Assembly (NCBI GenBank): GCA_041652575.1 | Contig: JBAZHC010000002.1 | Coordinates: forward strand, 186,001 to 250,000 | From: Phycisphaerae bacterium | GTDB taxonomy: Bacteria > Planctomycetota > Phycisphaerae > Sedimentisphaerales > UBA12454 | Reading direction: 5' to 3' | Length of the DNA stretch: 64,000 bases | Shown: piece after piece, positions 42,046 through 50,839 of the stretch | Position numbering within the stretch: position 1 is the first letter of the stretch | Layout: each line of letters opens with the position of its first letter | Program-made: the position numbers and the translations under genes | The notes under the pieces: generated by a model | The model's database searches: none | What the model was told of the DNA's origin: nothing | What the model saw: only the letters and a program-made list of their open reading frames with translations

Positions 42046-44395
42046 GTCGCTCCCTTCACGGGAGCGTGGATTGAAACAATCAATGGTACGGAAATAATTA
42101 AATGGCCCAGAGTCGCTCCCTTCACGGGAGCGTGGATTGAAACTCGTCTTTGTACCGAATAACATACAAATCAAGATTGTCGCTCCCTTCACGGGAGCGT
42201 GGATTGAAACTGTTTTACCGCGGCAGCCCCGGCAGGTTTAGTTGGGTCGCTCCCTTCACGGGAGCGTGGATTGAAACCGCTTATGCAAGAAAATCGCAAC
42301 CGAGGCACAAAGTCGCTCCCTTCACGGGAGCGTGGATTGAAACCGGTAATTATATTATCGTGTATATAAATATCACCGTCGCTCCCTTCACGGGAGCGTG
42401 GATTGAAACCAACTCCGCCCGACGTGCACGACAAGCCTGTACGTCGCTCCCTTCACGGGAGCGTGGATTGAAACTCGGCATATTTGCAAACTTACCATCA
42501 TCACCGCTGTCGCTCCCTTCACGGGAGCGTGGATTGAAACTCGATAGTCCTGTATAAACCATTTGTAACCCATGTCGCTCCCTTCACGGGAGCGTGGATT
42601 GAAACAAGACCGGCAGACTTGACCTCGGACGTTAATAGTGTCGCTCCCTTCACGGGAGCGTGGATTGAAACCCGAATCAATACCTTTTAGATTGCCAGAA
42701 AAAGGGTCGCTCCCTTCACGGGAGCGTGGATTGAAACCGGTAGCGGAATCGATTTTTGTTTGTTGTCCTCGGTCGCTCCCTTCACGGGAGCGTGGATTGA
42801 AACTGGTTATGCCATTTTCTTAATAACGTAGAAGAAGGTCGCTCCCTTCACGGGAGCGTGGATTGAAACAAGTTCTACGCCTACAAATATCACCACTCCG
42901 TGGAAGTCGCTCCCTTCACGGGAGCGTGGATTGAAACCTTAATAACGTAGAAGAAGCACCGAGCAGTCCTGGTCGCTCCCTTCACGGGAGCGTGGATTGA
43001 AACACGATAATATAATTACCGGCACAGCGGGGTCGTTATGTCGCTCCCTTCACGGGAGCGTGGATTGAAACAGGTTGGCGAAGAAGTAACGGGTTCGAGC
43101 GGGTGTCGCTCCCTTCACGGGAGCGTGGATTGAAACGGGCTATTCTGCCATAAGATGTTATAACACTATGTCGCTCCCTTCACGGGAGCGTGGATTGAAA
43201 CAAGTTCTACACCTACAAATATCGCCACTCCGTGGGGTCGCTCCCTTCACGGGAGCGTGGATTGAAACAATAGAGGCATAATCTTTCTCCTTTAAAAAAA
43301 GTGTCGCTCCCTTCACGGGAGCGTGGATTGAAACAAGTGCTACGCCTACAAATATCGCCACTCCGTGGGTCGCTCCCTTCACGGGAGCGTGGATTGAAAC
43401 TTTATAAACATTCTTGAAATCTGTCGCCAAGTACGTCGCTCCCTTCACGGGAGCGTGGATTGAAACCGTTTATAATCGCTAAATGACTGCCGGTTCCTGT
43501 GTCGCTCCCTTCACGGGAGCGTGGATTGAAACATTAATCAATTATAACGGCACTCCTAAAATTGCTACGTCGCTCCCTTCACGGGAGCGTGGATTGAAAC
43601 CCGATGTCCTTGTAATCATCGCCGAGGGTCTTAGGTCGCTCCCTTCACGGGAGCGTGGATTGAAACAATATGAAGCCTGCGACAAAGATTCAACTGCGAC
43701 GTCGCTCCCTTCACGGGAGCGTGGATTGAAACGTTCTGGTTGTGTCTATCGCGGTTGTCATAGAATCGTCGCTCCCTTCACGGGAGCGTGGATTGAAACT
43801 CCGATTTACTTTAAAGCCGCCCACCCTTCGAGCGTCGCTCCCTTCACGGGAGCGTGGATTGAAACCTTTGCCCTCAAGAGCCATAAATACGGCTCTTAGG
43901 TCGCTCCCTTCACGGGAGCGTGGATTGAAACTTTGGCCAGCGAAGCAAGGAACGCGGCGTCGCCCGAGTCGCTCCCTTCACGGGAGCGTGGATTGAAACT
44001 TTTGTCAGCATCCAAAACATTACCAATCACCATGTCGCTCCCTTCACGGGAGCGTGGATTGAAACAATCAATAATAATATTTTTAATAACACGCTTTATG
44101 TCGCTCCCTTCACGGGAGCGTGGATTGAAACTTCGATTAACCGTTTGTGCAGATTAAAACCAATGTCGCTCCCTTCACGGGAGCGTGGATTGAAACAAGC
44201 GCCGACCCGACAAACATAGCTACTCCGTGGGTCGCTCCCTTCACGGGAGCGTGGATTGAAACTCCGAATCAGATTACACTAACAACTAACGCGACTGTCG
44301 CTCCCTTCACGGGAGCGTGGATTGAAACGTCACCACGGCCATTTTGGCAGGCGTAACAGATATGTCGCTCCCTTCACGGGAGCGTGGATTGAAAC
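42046..44395 (+). CRISPR. Type I-C CRISPR array: 36 repeats, 35 spacers
   Basis: The 32-bp repeat begins GTCGCTCCCTTCACGGGAGC and ends GTGGATTGAAAC; it contains the hairpin GCTCCC-TTCAC-GGGAGC and the type I-C tail. I counted 36 starts from 42046 to 44364 with spacers of 33-36 bp. I saw no altered repeat, and even the last copy is perfect, so the distal end is not degenerate. The leader and cas genes are at the left, so the newest spacers are at 42078 onward. Four spacers (42870, 43202, 43335 and 44197) are variants of one sequence, and two (42804 and 42938) overlap. Confidence 0.98.
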
Positions 44396-44415
44396 AGTTC
44401 CGGGTAGATGTTTGC

Positions 44416-45876
44416 TTACGCTATCTTGGCACTGTTTGATTGAGAAACTGTAAACTTTGGCAGGGAGTTGATAGCACCTGCAACATCAAGAAGGGTCGGG
44501 TCGGTGTAAATATTCATCGTTAAATCAATTGATGAATGTCTCATTGCGGCATGGGCAACACGGGGGGCTACGCCTGCTTTGCTCAGATGTGTGCCAAATG
44601 TGTGACGCAGGGCGTGAATATCAAGCGTTCTGCCGCGATCATCACACTTTGATATACCTGCAGCAATAAGATCACGATTGAATATTTTAATAAAGTTTTT
44701 GGGCACATAAAATAGTGGTACATCGAGTGGCAGTTTCAGAAGTTTATTTGGCTTCAACTTTTTTCCTAAAAACGATCTTATCTCGTTCGCAAGATCTGGT
44801 CGCAATGGTATTTGTGCTCCTCGTCCGGCTTTTTCATCTTTAGCTTTTAATTCAAGATATGGCTGCTTACCATCCAGCCACACCTGACCTATGGTGATAC
44901 TTGCAAGCTCTCCTTTGCGAAGGCCTGTCAGTGCAAGAACTTTATAAATAAGTGACCGCTCATATCCTTGCCATTGAAACTTGGACATTAATTCTGGATT
45001 ATCCTTTAAAACTTCTTTGCCTCTTTCTGCCAGTTCTTGCAGCTTATCAAAAACAAGCGGCTCTTTGCACCAGGACTTGCGACCTTTTATTTCTTCAGCA
45101 GGCAGCGGCGAGGATTTGCGACCATATTCAGCAATAGGGCGAAGCCGGGCAGCGGTAAAGAGCCTGTTTAATTCTTCTTCAGTTAATGCTCTCCTTGTCC
45201 TGCGTTTATCTGCGTGCTCATCGGCAGCACAAAGCCTTGATAATGGATTGGCAGCCATCCTATCGGTTTCCATGCACCAATTGCAAAATGCGATAATGGC
45301 GGCACGATAAGTATTTCTGGTTCGCGCTCCCATGCCGTCTTTTTCTGAGCGGTTCATCCATTTTTCCAGGCAGTCTCGGGTAATATCAATTAGCCTTTTA
45401 AATTTACAATCAGTTATAAGCTTTTCCAATTGCCCCTGCACATTTTTCCTATGTGCAACCGATACGCGTTTGCCCCTGATAGTCTTTGCCTGTAGATGCT
45501 CAAAATAAGCATTGATATGTTCATTTAATCCTAATTTTGCATGATCGGCGGTTCTACACTGCTGTGTAGAAATAATGCCGGCTTTGATATGCTCTACTCT
45601 TTTCACCAATTCAGCCAAAACATGCCTCGCCGCCTGTTCATCCCGGCAGCCGGTGGATTCATACACCATTTGGCCGTCAGCATCCCGGTATTGTGCTAAA
45701 TAAACGGGGCTGTAACGAATGATTTTTGTTTGCCCTTTATTCCCGGTTGTAATATGGTCAAAATGTTTCTTGCCCTTGCCATCTATCCACATAGCCATTT
45801 TCTTGGCATTTCTTTCGACAATTGTGGCGTTTTTGGGCAAATGCTGCGTATAAGTTTTACGATATATAGTTGCCAT
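44416..45876 (-). CDS. int: Tyrosine-type site-specific integrase
   Basis: 486 residues. N-terminal arm-binding region (MATIYRKTYTQHLPKNATI), SAM-like core domain (VQGQLEKLITDCKFKRLIDITRDCL region), then the catalytic domain: ALTGLRKGELASITIGQVW with the first Arg, ALRHTFGTHLSKAG (His-x-x-Arg), AAMRHSSIDLTM (third His) and the nucleophile Tyr in MNIYTDPTLL. All catalytic residues are present. Its stop lies 20 bp from the last CRISPR repeat, so this marks the left edge of the phage-like element. AGGATAG precedes the start. Confidence 0.95.
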   Translation of the reverse strand: MATIYRKTYTQHLPKNATIVERNAKKMAMWIDGKGKKHFDHITTGNKGQTKIIRYSPVYLAQYRDADGQMVYESTGCRDEQAARHVLAELVKRVEHIKAGIISTQQCRTADHAKLGLNEHINAYFEHLQAKTIRGKRVSVAHRKNVQGQLEKLITDCKFKRLIDITRDCLEKWMNRSEKDGMGARTRNTYRAAIIAFCNWCMETDRMAANPLSRLCAADEHADKRRTRRALTEEELNRLFTAARLRPIAEYGRKSSPLPAEEIKGRKSWCKEPLVFDKLQELAERGKEVLKDNPELMSKFQWQGYERSLIYKVLALTGLRKGELASITIGQVWLDGKQPYLELKAKDEKAGRGAQIPLRPDLANEIRSFLGKKLKPNKLLKLPLDVPLFYVPKNFIKIFNRDLIAAGISKCDDRGRTLDIHALRHTFGTHLSKAGVAPRVAHAAMRHSSIDLTMNIYTDPTLLDVAGAINSLPKFTVSQSNSAKIA

Positions 45877-45961
45877 AAGTCTATCCTTTCAAGGTGTGAC
45901 ACATGAGCACTAATATTTGGAACACATCAAGTCATTTCTTCAAGAATTCAACTTTTTTTAT

Positions 45962-46165
45962 TTACGGCAGTTGGGACAACCTTCTATAAACCAGCGGTCT
46001 ATATCCGCTTTTATCCACCGCAATAATGCACCCAATTTAATGGGGCGGGGAATTCTGCGTGTATCCACCAACCGCCTCACATGCCGTGTTGAGCATTTGT
46101 GCAATGGAATCAATATCAATGAGATCAGGAATAGTTTCTATCTTTTCTATTGACCCTTTTTCCAT
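45962..46165 (-). pseudogene. xis: AlpA-type excisionase, frameshifted
   Basis: From ATG 46165 (GGAGG 4 bp upstream) the frame reads EKIETIPDLIDIDSIAQMLN, the start of a short MerR/AlpA-type HTH. After AACACG the match continues only in another frame: TRHVRRLVDTRRIPRPIKLG, then ALLRWIKADIDRWFIEGCPN to a stop at 45962. The full product would be about 67 residues. The shift is a single base. It may be an assembly error, a true mutation, or programmed frameshifting. Its place just upstream of int is typical for an excisionase. Confidence 0.7.
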
Positions 46166-46256
46166 TGTGCCTCCGGCATCGCAAAAAAAATAACGTTTAA
46201 AAAAAATCAGGGCAAGAACAAATGTTCCATGCGTGAATTTTGGCCTAAAAAACGGG

Positions 46257-46316
46257 ATAAAAAATATATCCCTCTATAGGTTATTTATTAACACGAGTGG
46301 CTAATTTGTTGCATTA
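46257..46316 (-). promoter_or_regulatory. Outward-facing ~60-bp repeat, left copy (candidate int/xis promoter)
   Basis: On the minus strand it contains CTCGTGTTAATAAATAACC followed by TATAGAGGGA, a 29-bp perfect match to the plus-strand copy at 50642-50700, with similarity continuing on both sides (AACAAATnngCnnCTCG... and ...TTTTTTAT). It lies about 90 bp upstream of the excisionase start. The remaining gap 46317-46594 holds GCAAAT-type direct repeats (46473-46481, 46524-46532) and no gene. Confidence 0.65.
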
Positions 46317-46594
46317 AATTTGAATTGATTAGGTTTAAAATGGGCTTTTCAAAGATGGAAAGGTGAGATGGTCCGATCACCAGAATGCCACCTTTGCCTA
46401 TTTTTTTTCACATTGAACGGGCAGAGAATTCAGTAGAATAAACTTTTTACAAAATAATTTTTATTTTAAATCATTGCAAATCAATTAGTTAAGCAAATCG
46501 CATCTTTTTCGGCATTTTTTTCTATTGCAAATAAAATAAAAACTGTTTAGTATTACTCAACAGATAAGGATTTATTGTTTGTTTAAGGTATCAG

Positions 46595-46957
46595 ATGCCA
46601 GGAAAACGCGAATTCGGTAACAAAATTCGAAAACTTCGGGATGCTAAGAAGGCTATAGACCCAAAGTTTTCGCTCCGCCAATTTGCGCTAGCTGTTGGAA
46701 TCAGTGCAACTTATTTAAGCAGAATAGAAAACGGTGATTTCGATCCTCCTGCACCTGAAACAATAAAAAAAATAGCTGCTTTACTCGGAACTGATGCGGA
46801 TGAATTACTGGCTTTGGCAGGTAAAACCGACCCTGCCCTCCAGAAAATAATTATGGAAAAGCCGAAGATGATGGCTGATTTTTTGCGTAAGGCCAGTGGG
46901 ATTTCGGAAAAAGATTTAAAAAAAATAATCAAAGATCTTCCTGACAAAAAGGATTGA
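46595..46957 (+). CDS. XRE-family repressor-like DNA-binding protein
   Basis: 120 residues. KIRKLRDAKKAIDPKFSLRQFALAVGISATYLSRIE is a standard Cro/C1-type helix-turn-helix; ALLGTDADELLALAGKTD follows, then a helical tail ending KKIIKDLPDKKD. It pairs with the downstream ImmA-like protease by 20 bp, an arrangement known from ICEBs1 and many prophages where the protease cleaves the repressor to release lysogeny. The two ATTGCAAAT repeats upstream may be operators (inference). Confidence 0.88.
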   Translation: MPGKREFGNKIRKLRDAKKAIDPKFSLRQFALAVGISATYLSRIENGDFDPPAPETIKKIAALLGTDADELLALAGKTDPALQKIIMEKPKMMADFLRKASGISEKDLKKIIKDLPDKKD

Positions 46958-46977
46958 CACCATGAATAAGGACACGG

Positions 46978-47664
46978 ATGGAAGTAAAATATATACACGA
47001 CTTTAAAATAGAAACTGCCGCATTTAAATTGCTGGGTGAATATAGCCAGAAATTTGGTGAGGTTACAAAGCCACCTATTCCGGTAGAAGAGATCGTTGAT
47101 TCTCACCTTAAACTGGATTATGGTTTTGATGATTTACCATCATCGCTCGAAATCCCAGATGTACTTGGCGCAACATGGGTTCAATTAAAAAAAATCCGTA
47201 TCGATCAATCGCTAGACCCAACAGTATATCCTGCTAAAATTGGGCGGTATCGGTTTACTGTTGCACACGAACTTGGACATTGGCAACTGCATAAAAGCCA
47301 AATTTTAGAAAATAGCAATAGTTTATTTGAGACGGAGCAAAAGCCTGCAATTGTATGTCGTAAGATTTCAGCAAAAAAGCCCATTGAAAAACAGGCGGAT
47401 ATATTTGCCGGATTTTTATTGATGCCAAAACAGATGGTGCAAAATAAATGGAAAGAAATAGTGGGAAGTCTTGAGCCTTACGTTGCGGTGGATGAAATTT
47501 CCGATCTTAGCGCACGTTGGGGTTTGGCTGAAGATAATCAGCCCACAGTACAAATAGCCAAACAGTTAGCAAAAATATTTAATGTTTCCGGCCAGGCTAT
47601 GCAAATACGACTTATTAATTTGGGTCTTATTCTTACAAAACAGCCTGAGAGGGGATTATTTTAG
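46978..47664 (+). CDS. ImmA/IrrE-family metallopeptidase
   Basis: 228 residues with the zinc site FTVAHELGHWQLH (HExxH) and a downstream acidic helix KQADIFAGFLLMP (EKQADIFAG). The C-terminal ~70 residues form a helical extension (RWGLAEDNQPTVQIAKQLAK). Its likely job is to cut the XRE repressor and switch the element to excision. AAGGA precedes ATG 46978 by 5 bp. Confidence 0.88.
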   Translation: MEVKYIHDFKIETAAFKLLGEYSQKFGEVTKPPIPVEEIVDSHLKLDYGFDDLPSSLEIPDVLGATWVQLKKIRIDQSLDPTVYPAKIGRYRFTVAHELGHWQLHKSQILENSNSLFETEQKPAIVCRKISAKKPIEKQADIFAGFLLMPKQMVQNKWKEIVGSLEPYVAVDEISDLSARWGLAEDNQPTVQIAKQLAKIFNVSGQAMQIRLINLGLILTKQPERGLF

Positions 47665-47730
47665 AATTTTTTTAAATATTATCGTTTAGTGTTTAGTATA
47701 CAGTATAATTTTATTTGAAAGGTAAATTTT

Positions 47731-48927
47731 ATGGCAACCAGTTTTAGACTTAGAAATTTTTCGAACCCCGCAATTCTTAAAGCGATTTCTCGTCCGTTGA
47801 TGATGCAATTTCTGCAACGGCATGCTGAATTTTTCGCTGGCAGGCATTTTAACATCAATGCCTGTGAGGAATTAGATTACGACCATCTGGCAAGTGTACT
47901 GATGTCGCCCAATGAAGACACCCCAGAAGAATTATTAGACGCATTATTCTTCATTGATGAAATGTCACTGCCAGGGTATTACGATGAGTTGATGGTTAAA
48001 ATGTCAAAAGCAGATATTGTCATGGAAACATTGCCTGAGCCAACAGTTGGAGACCTGGCGGTAGCCATTTGGCTTGCATCCCCAAGCCTATTGGAATCGA
48101 TTCATGCAGAGCAGTTTATGGTGCGTGCAAAAAAATTCGATTCCTTCTTAACTACATGCTCGAGCATTCCGTCATTTGCGTTACCAGGTGCTGCAACGAT
48201 TCAGAATCTGGAGAGTGATCTTAATCATTGGTTCGAAACGAAGAAACGGGGCCGCGGTACAAAAGTATTTGTGTTTATACGTGATGGGATAGCATGGTTT
48301 TTGGTACGCCATGGAGAGCCGTACAAACGTGAAGGGACACTTAAAAATGACGAACCATCCAGTATCTTTTATCGCCCTGAAAAATTTGATGTCCTCCTGT
48401 ACAACCCCGAAATTGGAGAGTTTTCAATTCATACTTCCACTAAGGGAGAAAAAAAGGCATATTGCAAATTTTTTGGTAAACACATATTTGGCAATGAATC
48501 CATGTTTGACATTGAAAATAGCGGTGATAAATACTCACTTGACCCACTTCGTGTTGACGGTTCCGATTCGCTTCTGTGTACCGATGTAGATGGAATTGAT
48601 GAAATCAAAATCTGTGAATTACAGTTTCGACATGATGCGAATATATATCATATCGAAATACACAAAGCTGATGATGTTTTTGAAGCACTCGAATCTCAAT
48701 CCCGCTGTATTCCGGCAGCGGCAAGTTTGGTTAAGGCCAGTTTCAAAATTACTTTCGCTAATTCTGTTCGCCCCAGAACTGTAAGCATCCGACCGCCTAA
48801 TGTTGCAATATTCGACCGCGAGTCAGACAGTCTCCTTGTGAACACATGGCTGGAAAAGCGAGGTTTCATTACTATAAATAAGGAGACCATTGATGGCGAA
48901 ACTAACGTCGTTTTGGCAGTTGCTTGA
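47731..48927 (+). CDS. Unknown protein A of a two-gene module
   Basis: 398 residues, soluble, no signal peptide or membrane helix, and no motif I recognise. Segments such as SPNEDTPEELLDALFFIDEM, KVFVFIRDGIAWFLVRHGEP and PSSIFYRPEKFDVLLYNPEI look like a folded alpha-beta protein. The C-terminus (VNTWLEKRGFITI) may be a winged helix. It follows ImmA and overlaps gene B by 35 bp, so A and B are translated together. Confidence 0.6.
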   Translation: MATSFRLRNFSNPAILKAISRPLMMQFLQRHAEFFAGRHFNINACEELDYDHLASVLMSPNEDTPEELLDALFFIDEMSLPGYYDELMVKMSKADIVMETLPEPTVGDLAVAIWLASPSLLESIHAEQFMVRAKKFDSFLTTCSSIPSFALPGAATIQNLESDLNHWFETKKRGRGTKVFVFIRDGIAWFLVRHGEPYKREGTLKNDEPSSIFYRPEKFDVLLYNPEIGEFSIHTSTKGEKKAYCKFFGKHIFGNESMFDIENSGDKYSLDPLRVDGSDSLLCTDVDGIDEIKICELQFRHDANIYHIEIHKADDVFEALESQSRCIPAAASLVKASFKITFANSVRPRTVSIRPPNVAIFDRESDSLLVNTWLEKRGFITINKETIDGETNVVLAVA

Positions 48928-49855
48928 AAATCGTAATGATAGAACTGCGGTGTTAGCAGAATGGAAACAGCGGGTTAGTGATAGTTTCGTGGTCGTCAAC
49001 CCGCTCCTTACACCCACAGGTGGATACGCATCGGCATATCCGCACCCAAGGTCATACGGACTGAAACTTCGTATTATAAAGCATAGAAATGGTGACATGG
49101 TTGCAATCTGTCCTGAAGACAGCGATATTCGTATTCCCCTGACAAAAACCGACATTGCACTGTACCGTATCAATATAGAAAAGCTGCGAAAGACATTGGC
49201 TGATGCGCTCTCGTTATCTCCAGCACAAAATCCTGTACAAAGTGCGTCTGACCATATATTGCTGGGCAAATACAAGCCCAAGCCAGCGGCAGAATTTTCG
49301 GTGTACATGATAGTCGCCAAGCCCCAGTCTTTTATTTCTATTATTAAAGATCTCTGCCAGATGCCCAGACCGTTCATCTTGCTTACCACCAGCATGAAAG
49401 ACTGTTCAGAGGAAGCACGTATCTTGATCGACAAAAAAGCATCAATTATAGTGCAACTTGATGATGTAATTGAATATTCCAATGCCCGGATACAATGTAC
49501 CGAACAGTGGAATCAGTGTTTATTAGTTTTTGCACAAATGGTAAATCCTACCGGCCGCAGTAATTTTGCAAATAAGCCAAGTAGGAAAGGGCAAAAAACA
49601 GCTGCAAATATTATTAAATTAAAACAATGGCTAATAGACCATATTCGCAGCCAGTATGATCGAATCAATGACCAAATCGATAATGGCTGTGATCTGAAAA
49701 AGGCTCCCATTCTGGAAAAACAGGAGCTTGGTAAAATGGTAGGTATCCGTCCGGATGAGGTAACCAGAGCTTTTGATGCAGAACCTGAATTGCCAATATT
49801 ACTTAATATCACTTATTCCAACGATGAGATTTTAAGGTACGGCAAGCGTTTGTAA
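48893..49855 (+). CDS. Unknown protein B of a two-gene module
   Basis: Start ATG 48893 with AGGAG 7 bp upstream, inside the end of gene A; about 320 residues. The N-terminal half has PLLTPTGGYASAYPHPRSYG; the C-terminal ~120 residues are helical with QELGKMVGIRPDEVTRAFDA, which looks like a helix-turn-helix. No catalytic motif seen. A strong terminator 23 bp after its stop closes the XRE-ImmA-A-B transcript. Confidence 0.6.
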   Translation: MAKLTSFWQLLENRNDRTAVLAEWKQRVSDSFVVVNPLLTPTGGYASAYPHPRSYGLKLRIIKHRNGDMVAICPEDSDIRIPLTKTDIALYRINIEKLRKTLADALSLSPAQNPVQSASDHILLGKYKPKPAAEFSVYMIVAKPQSFISIIKDLCQMPRPFILLTTSMKDCSEEARILIDKKASIIVQLDDVIEYSNARIQCTEQWNQCLLVFAQMVNPTGRSNFANKPSRKGQKTAANIIKLKQWLIDHIRSQYDRINDQIDNGCDLKKAPILEKQELGKMVGIRPDEVTRAFDAEPELPILLNITYSNDEILRYGKRL

Positions 49856-49877
49856 TCCTTAGATTTGATAAATTTTG

Positions 49878-49925
49878 ATCCATTTGCATTTGCATTAGTT
49901 TTCTGCAAATGCAAATGGATTTTTT
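49878..49925 (+). terminator. Terminator after the unknown gene pair
   Basis: ATCCATTTGCATTTGCA (49878-49894) pairs perfectly over 17 bp with TGCAAATGCAAATGGAT (49904-49920), then TTTTT. One of the strongest stem-loops in the window. Confidence 0.92.
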
Positions 49926-49999
49926 ATTGCGCTAATTTATTTAAAAATCAGAACTTATATCACTTCATAAAAATTTTTTCTCCATTTTCTGCAAATGCG

Positions 50000-50049
50000 A
50001 TGGAGGTTGTGCGGATCAGCGTTGATTCGCCATTTTTAACAACCTCCAT
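50000..50049 (+). promoter_or_regulatory. Long-range inverted repeat before the phage sigma gene
   Basis: ATGGAGGTTGT (50000-50010) and ACAACCTCCAT (50039-50049) are perfect 11-bp inverses, ending just before the ribosome site GGAG (50051-50054). The RNA stem may control translation of the sigma gene, or the DNA may be an operator. Confidence 0.55.
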
Positions 50050-50060
50050 TGGAGATTTTT

Positions 50061-50645
50061 ATGAAAACTTTAGAAAACAGTAACTTAACTATCGCAGATT
50101 TATTTCTAAGACATCCAGCAATCACGGACTCACGGCAGGAAATCGAGACGTTTATCGACAAACAAATCGATATCCGCATTTCCAAGCTCAAGAAAGTTAT
50201 GGAAATAAAAAACCTCTCACCTGGTGATGTACGCCAGGAGTTCGTGTTGGCTATTATCGAGGCTATGCCAAACTTTAATGCCGGTGTAAGTACATGGCAA
50301 ACCTATGTATCAAAAGTATGTAACAATCGCTACTGCAATTTCAGACGTGAATATCGGATTAAGCTCAAGTGCATCGGCAATATGGTTTCGCTGGATACGA
50401 TAGAAAATGATGAATCAGGTATTGTGCCAACATACGAGGTTGATTTTGAAACAGAACATGATGTAAGTATTGTACTTGAAAAAATGCCCGAACATCTGCG
50501 TGAAATAGCGGAGCTGCTCAAGAGCAATTCTCCGGCTAAAACAGCATCGTTGCTGGGTATTTCTCGTGCTACTATTAGCCGTAGCGTAAAACAAATCCGG
50601 GCATTTTTCCTCGCATCTGGATTCAAAAAAATTGCATGTTTATGA
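50061..50645 (+). CDS. Phage-encoded sigma-70-like (ECF-type) factor
   Basis: Start ATG 50061 with GGAG 6 bp upstream; 194 residues. Region 2-like text: LSPGDVRQEFVLAIIEAMPN, FNAGVSTWQTYVSKVCNNRY and NFRREYRIK. Region 4-like helix-turn-helix near the C-terminus: HLREIAELLKSNSPAKTASL and LGISRATISRSVKQIRAFF. It probably steers host RNA polymerase to the element's promoters. It sits between the two outward-facing repeats that could be those promoters (inference). Confidence 0.75.
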   Translation: MKTLENSNLTIADLFLRHPAITDSRQEIETFIDKQIDIRISKLKKVMEIKNLSPGDVRQEFVLAIIEAMPNFNAGVSTWQTYVSKVCNNRYCNFRREYRIKLKCIGNMVSLDTIENDESGIVPTYEVDFETEHDVSIVLEKMPEHLREIAELLKSNSPAKTASLLGISRATISRSVKQIRAFFLASGFKKIACL

Positions 50646-50700
50646 AACAAATCGGCTGCTCGTGTTAATAAATAACCTATAGAGGGACACATTTTTTTAT
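50642..50700 (+). promoter_or_regulatory. Outward-facing ~60-bp repeat, right copy (candidate replication-operon promoter)
   Basis: CTCGTGTTAATAAATAACC followed by TATAGAGGGACACATTTTTT. It is the inverted counterpart of 46257-46316, with 29 bp identical and about 50 of 60 matching overall. It begins right at the sigma gene's stop and points to the replication genes, whose first ATG is 140 bp on. Confidence 0.65.
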
Positions 50701-50737
50701 TGAGTCTGGCATCAAAAAACAGGCATGCGGACTTTCA

Positions 50738-50793
50738 GGCAGGAAAGGAATTTTACCGGTTCAATTCCGGTACCTGCCTTTGGCTGGCCAGCC
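50738..50793 (+). ncRNA. tRNA-like minihelix and palindrome in the replication-operon leader
   Basis: GGCAGG (50738-50743) pairs with CCTGCC (50773-50778), enclosing ACCGG-TTCAATT-CCGGT (50755-50771), which has the stem length and loop sequence of a tRNA T-arm. T-arm and acceptor 3' strand abut as in a tRNA. There is no room for D or anticodon arms. A perfect GGCTGGCCAGCC palindrome follows (50782-50793). It could be a tRNA mimic, a decayed tRNA or a regulatory leader. Confidence 0.4.
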
Positions 50794-50839
50794 GAATGGA
50801 ATGAGAAATGTTAATAAAAAAACTAATTAAGGAAGACAA

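Noticed and set aside
42150..44356. Several 60-140 codon frames with repeated RERGLK or HAPVKGAT text
   Set aside because: These are translations of the CRISPR repeats, not proteins.
42046..44395. Self-targeting of the neighbouring prophage by a spacer
   Set aside because: I compared several spacers by eye with 44-64 kb and saw no match beyond about 10 bp. An alignment would be needed to exclude it fully.
46257..50700. Inverted repeats as ends of a transposon
   Set aside because: No transposase lies between them, no target duplication is visible, and each copy sits where a promoter is needed.
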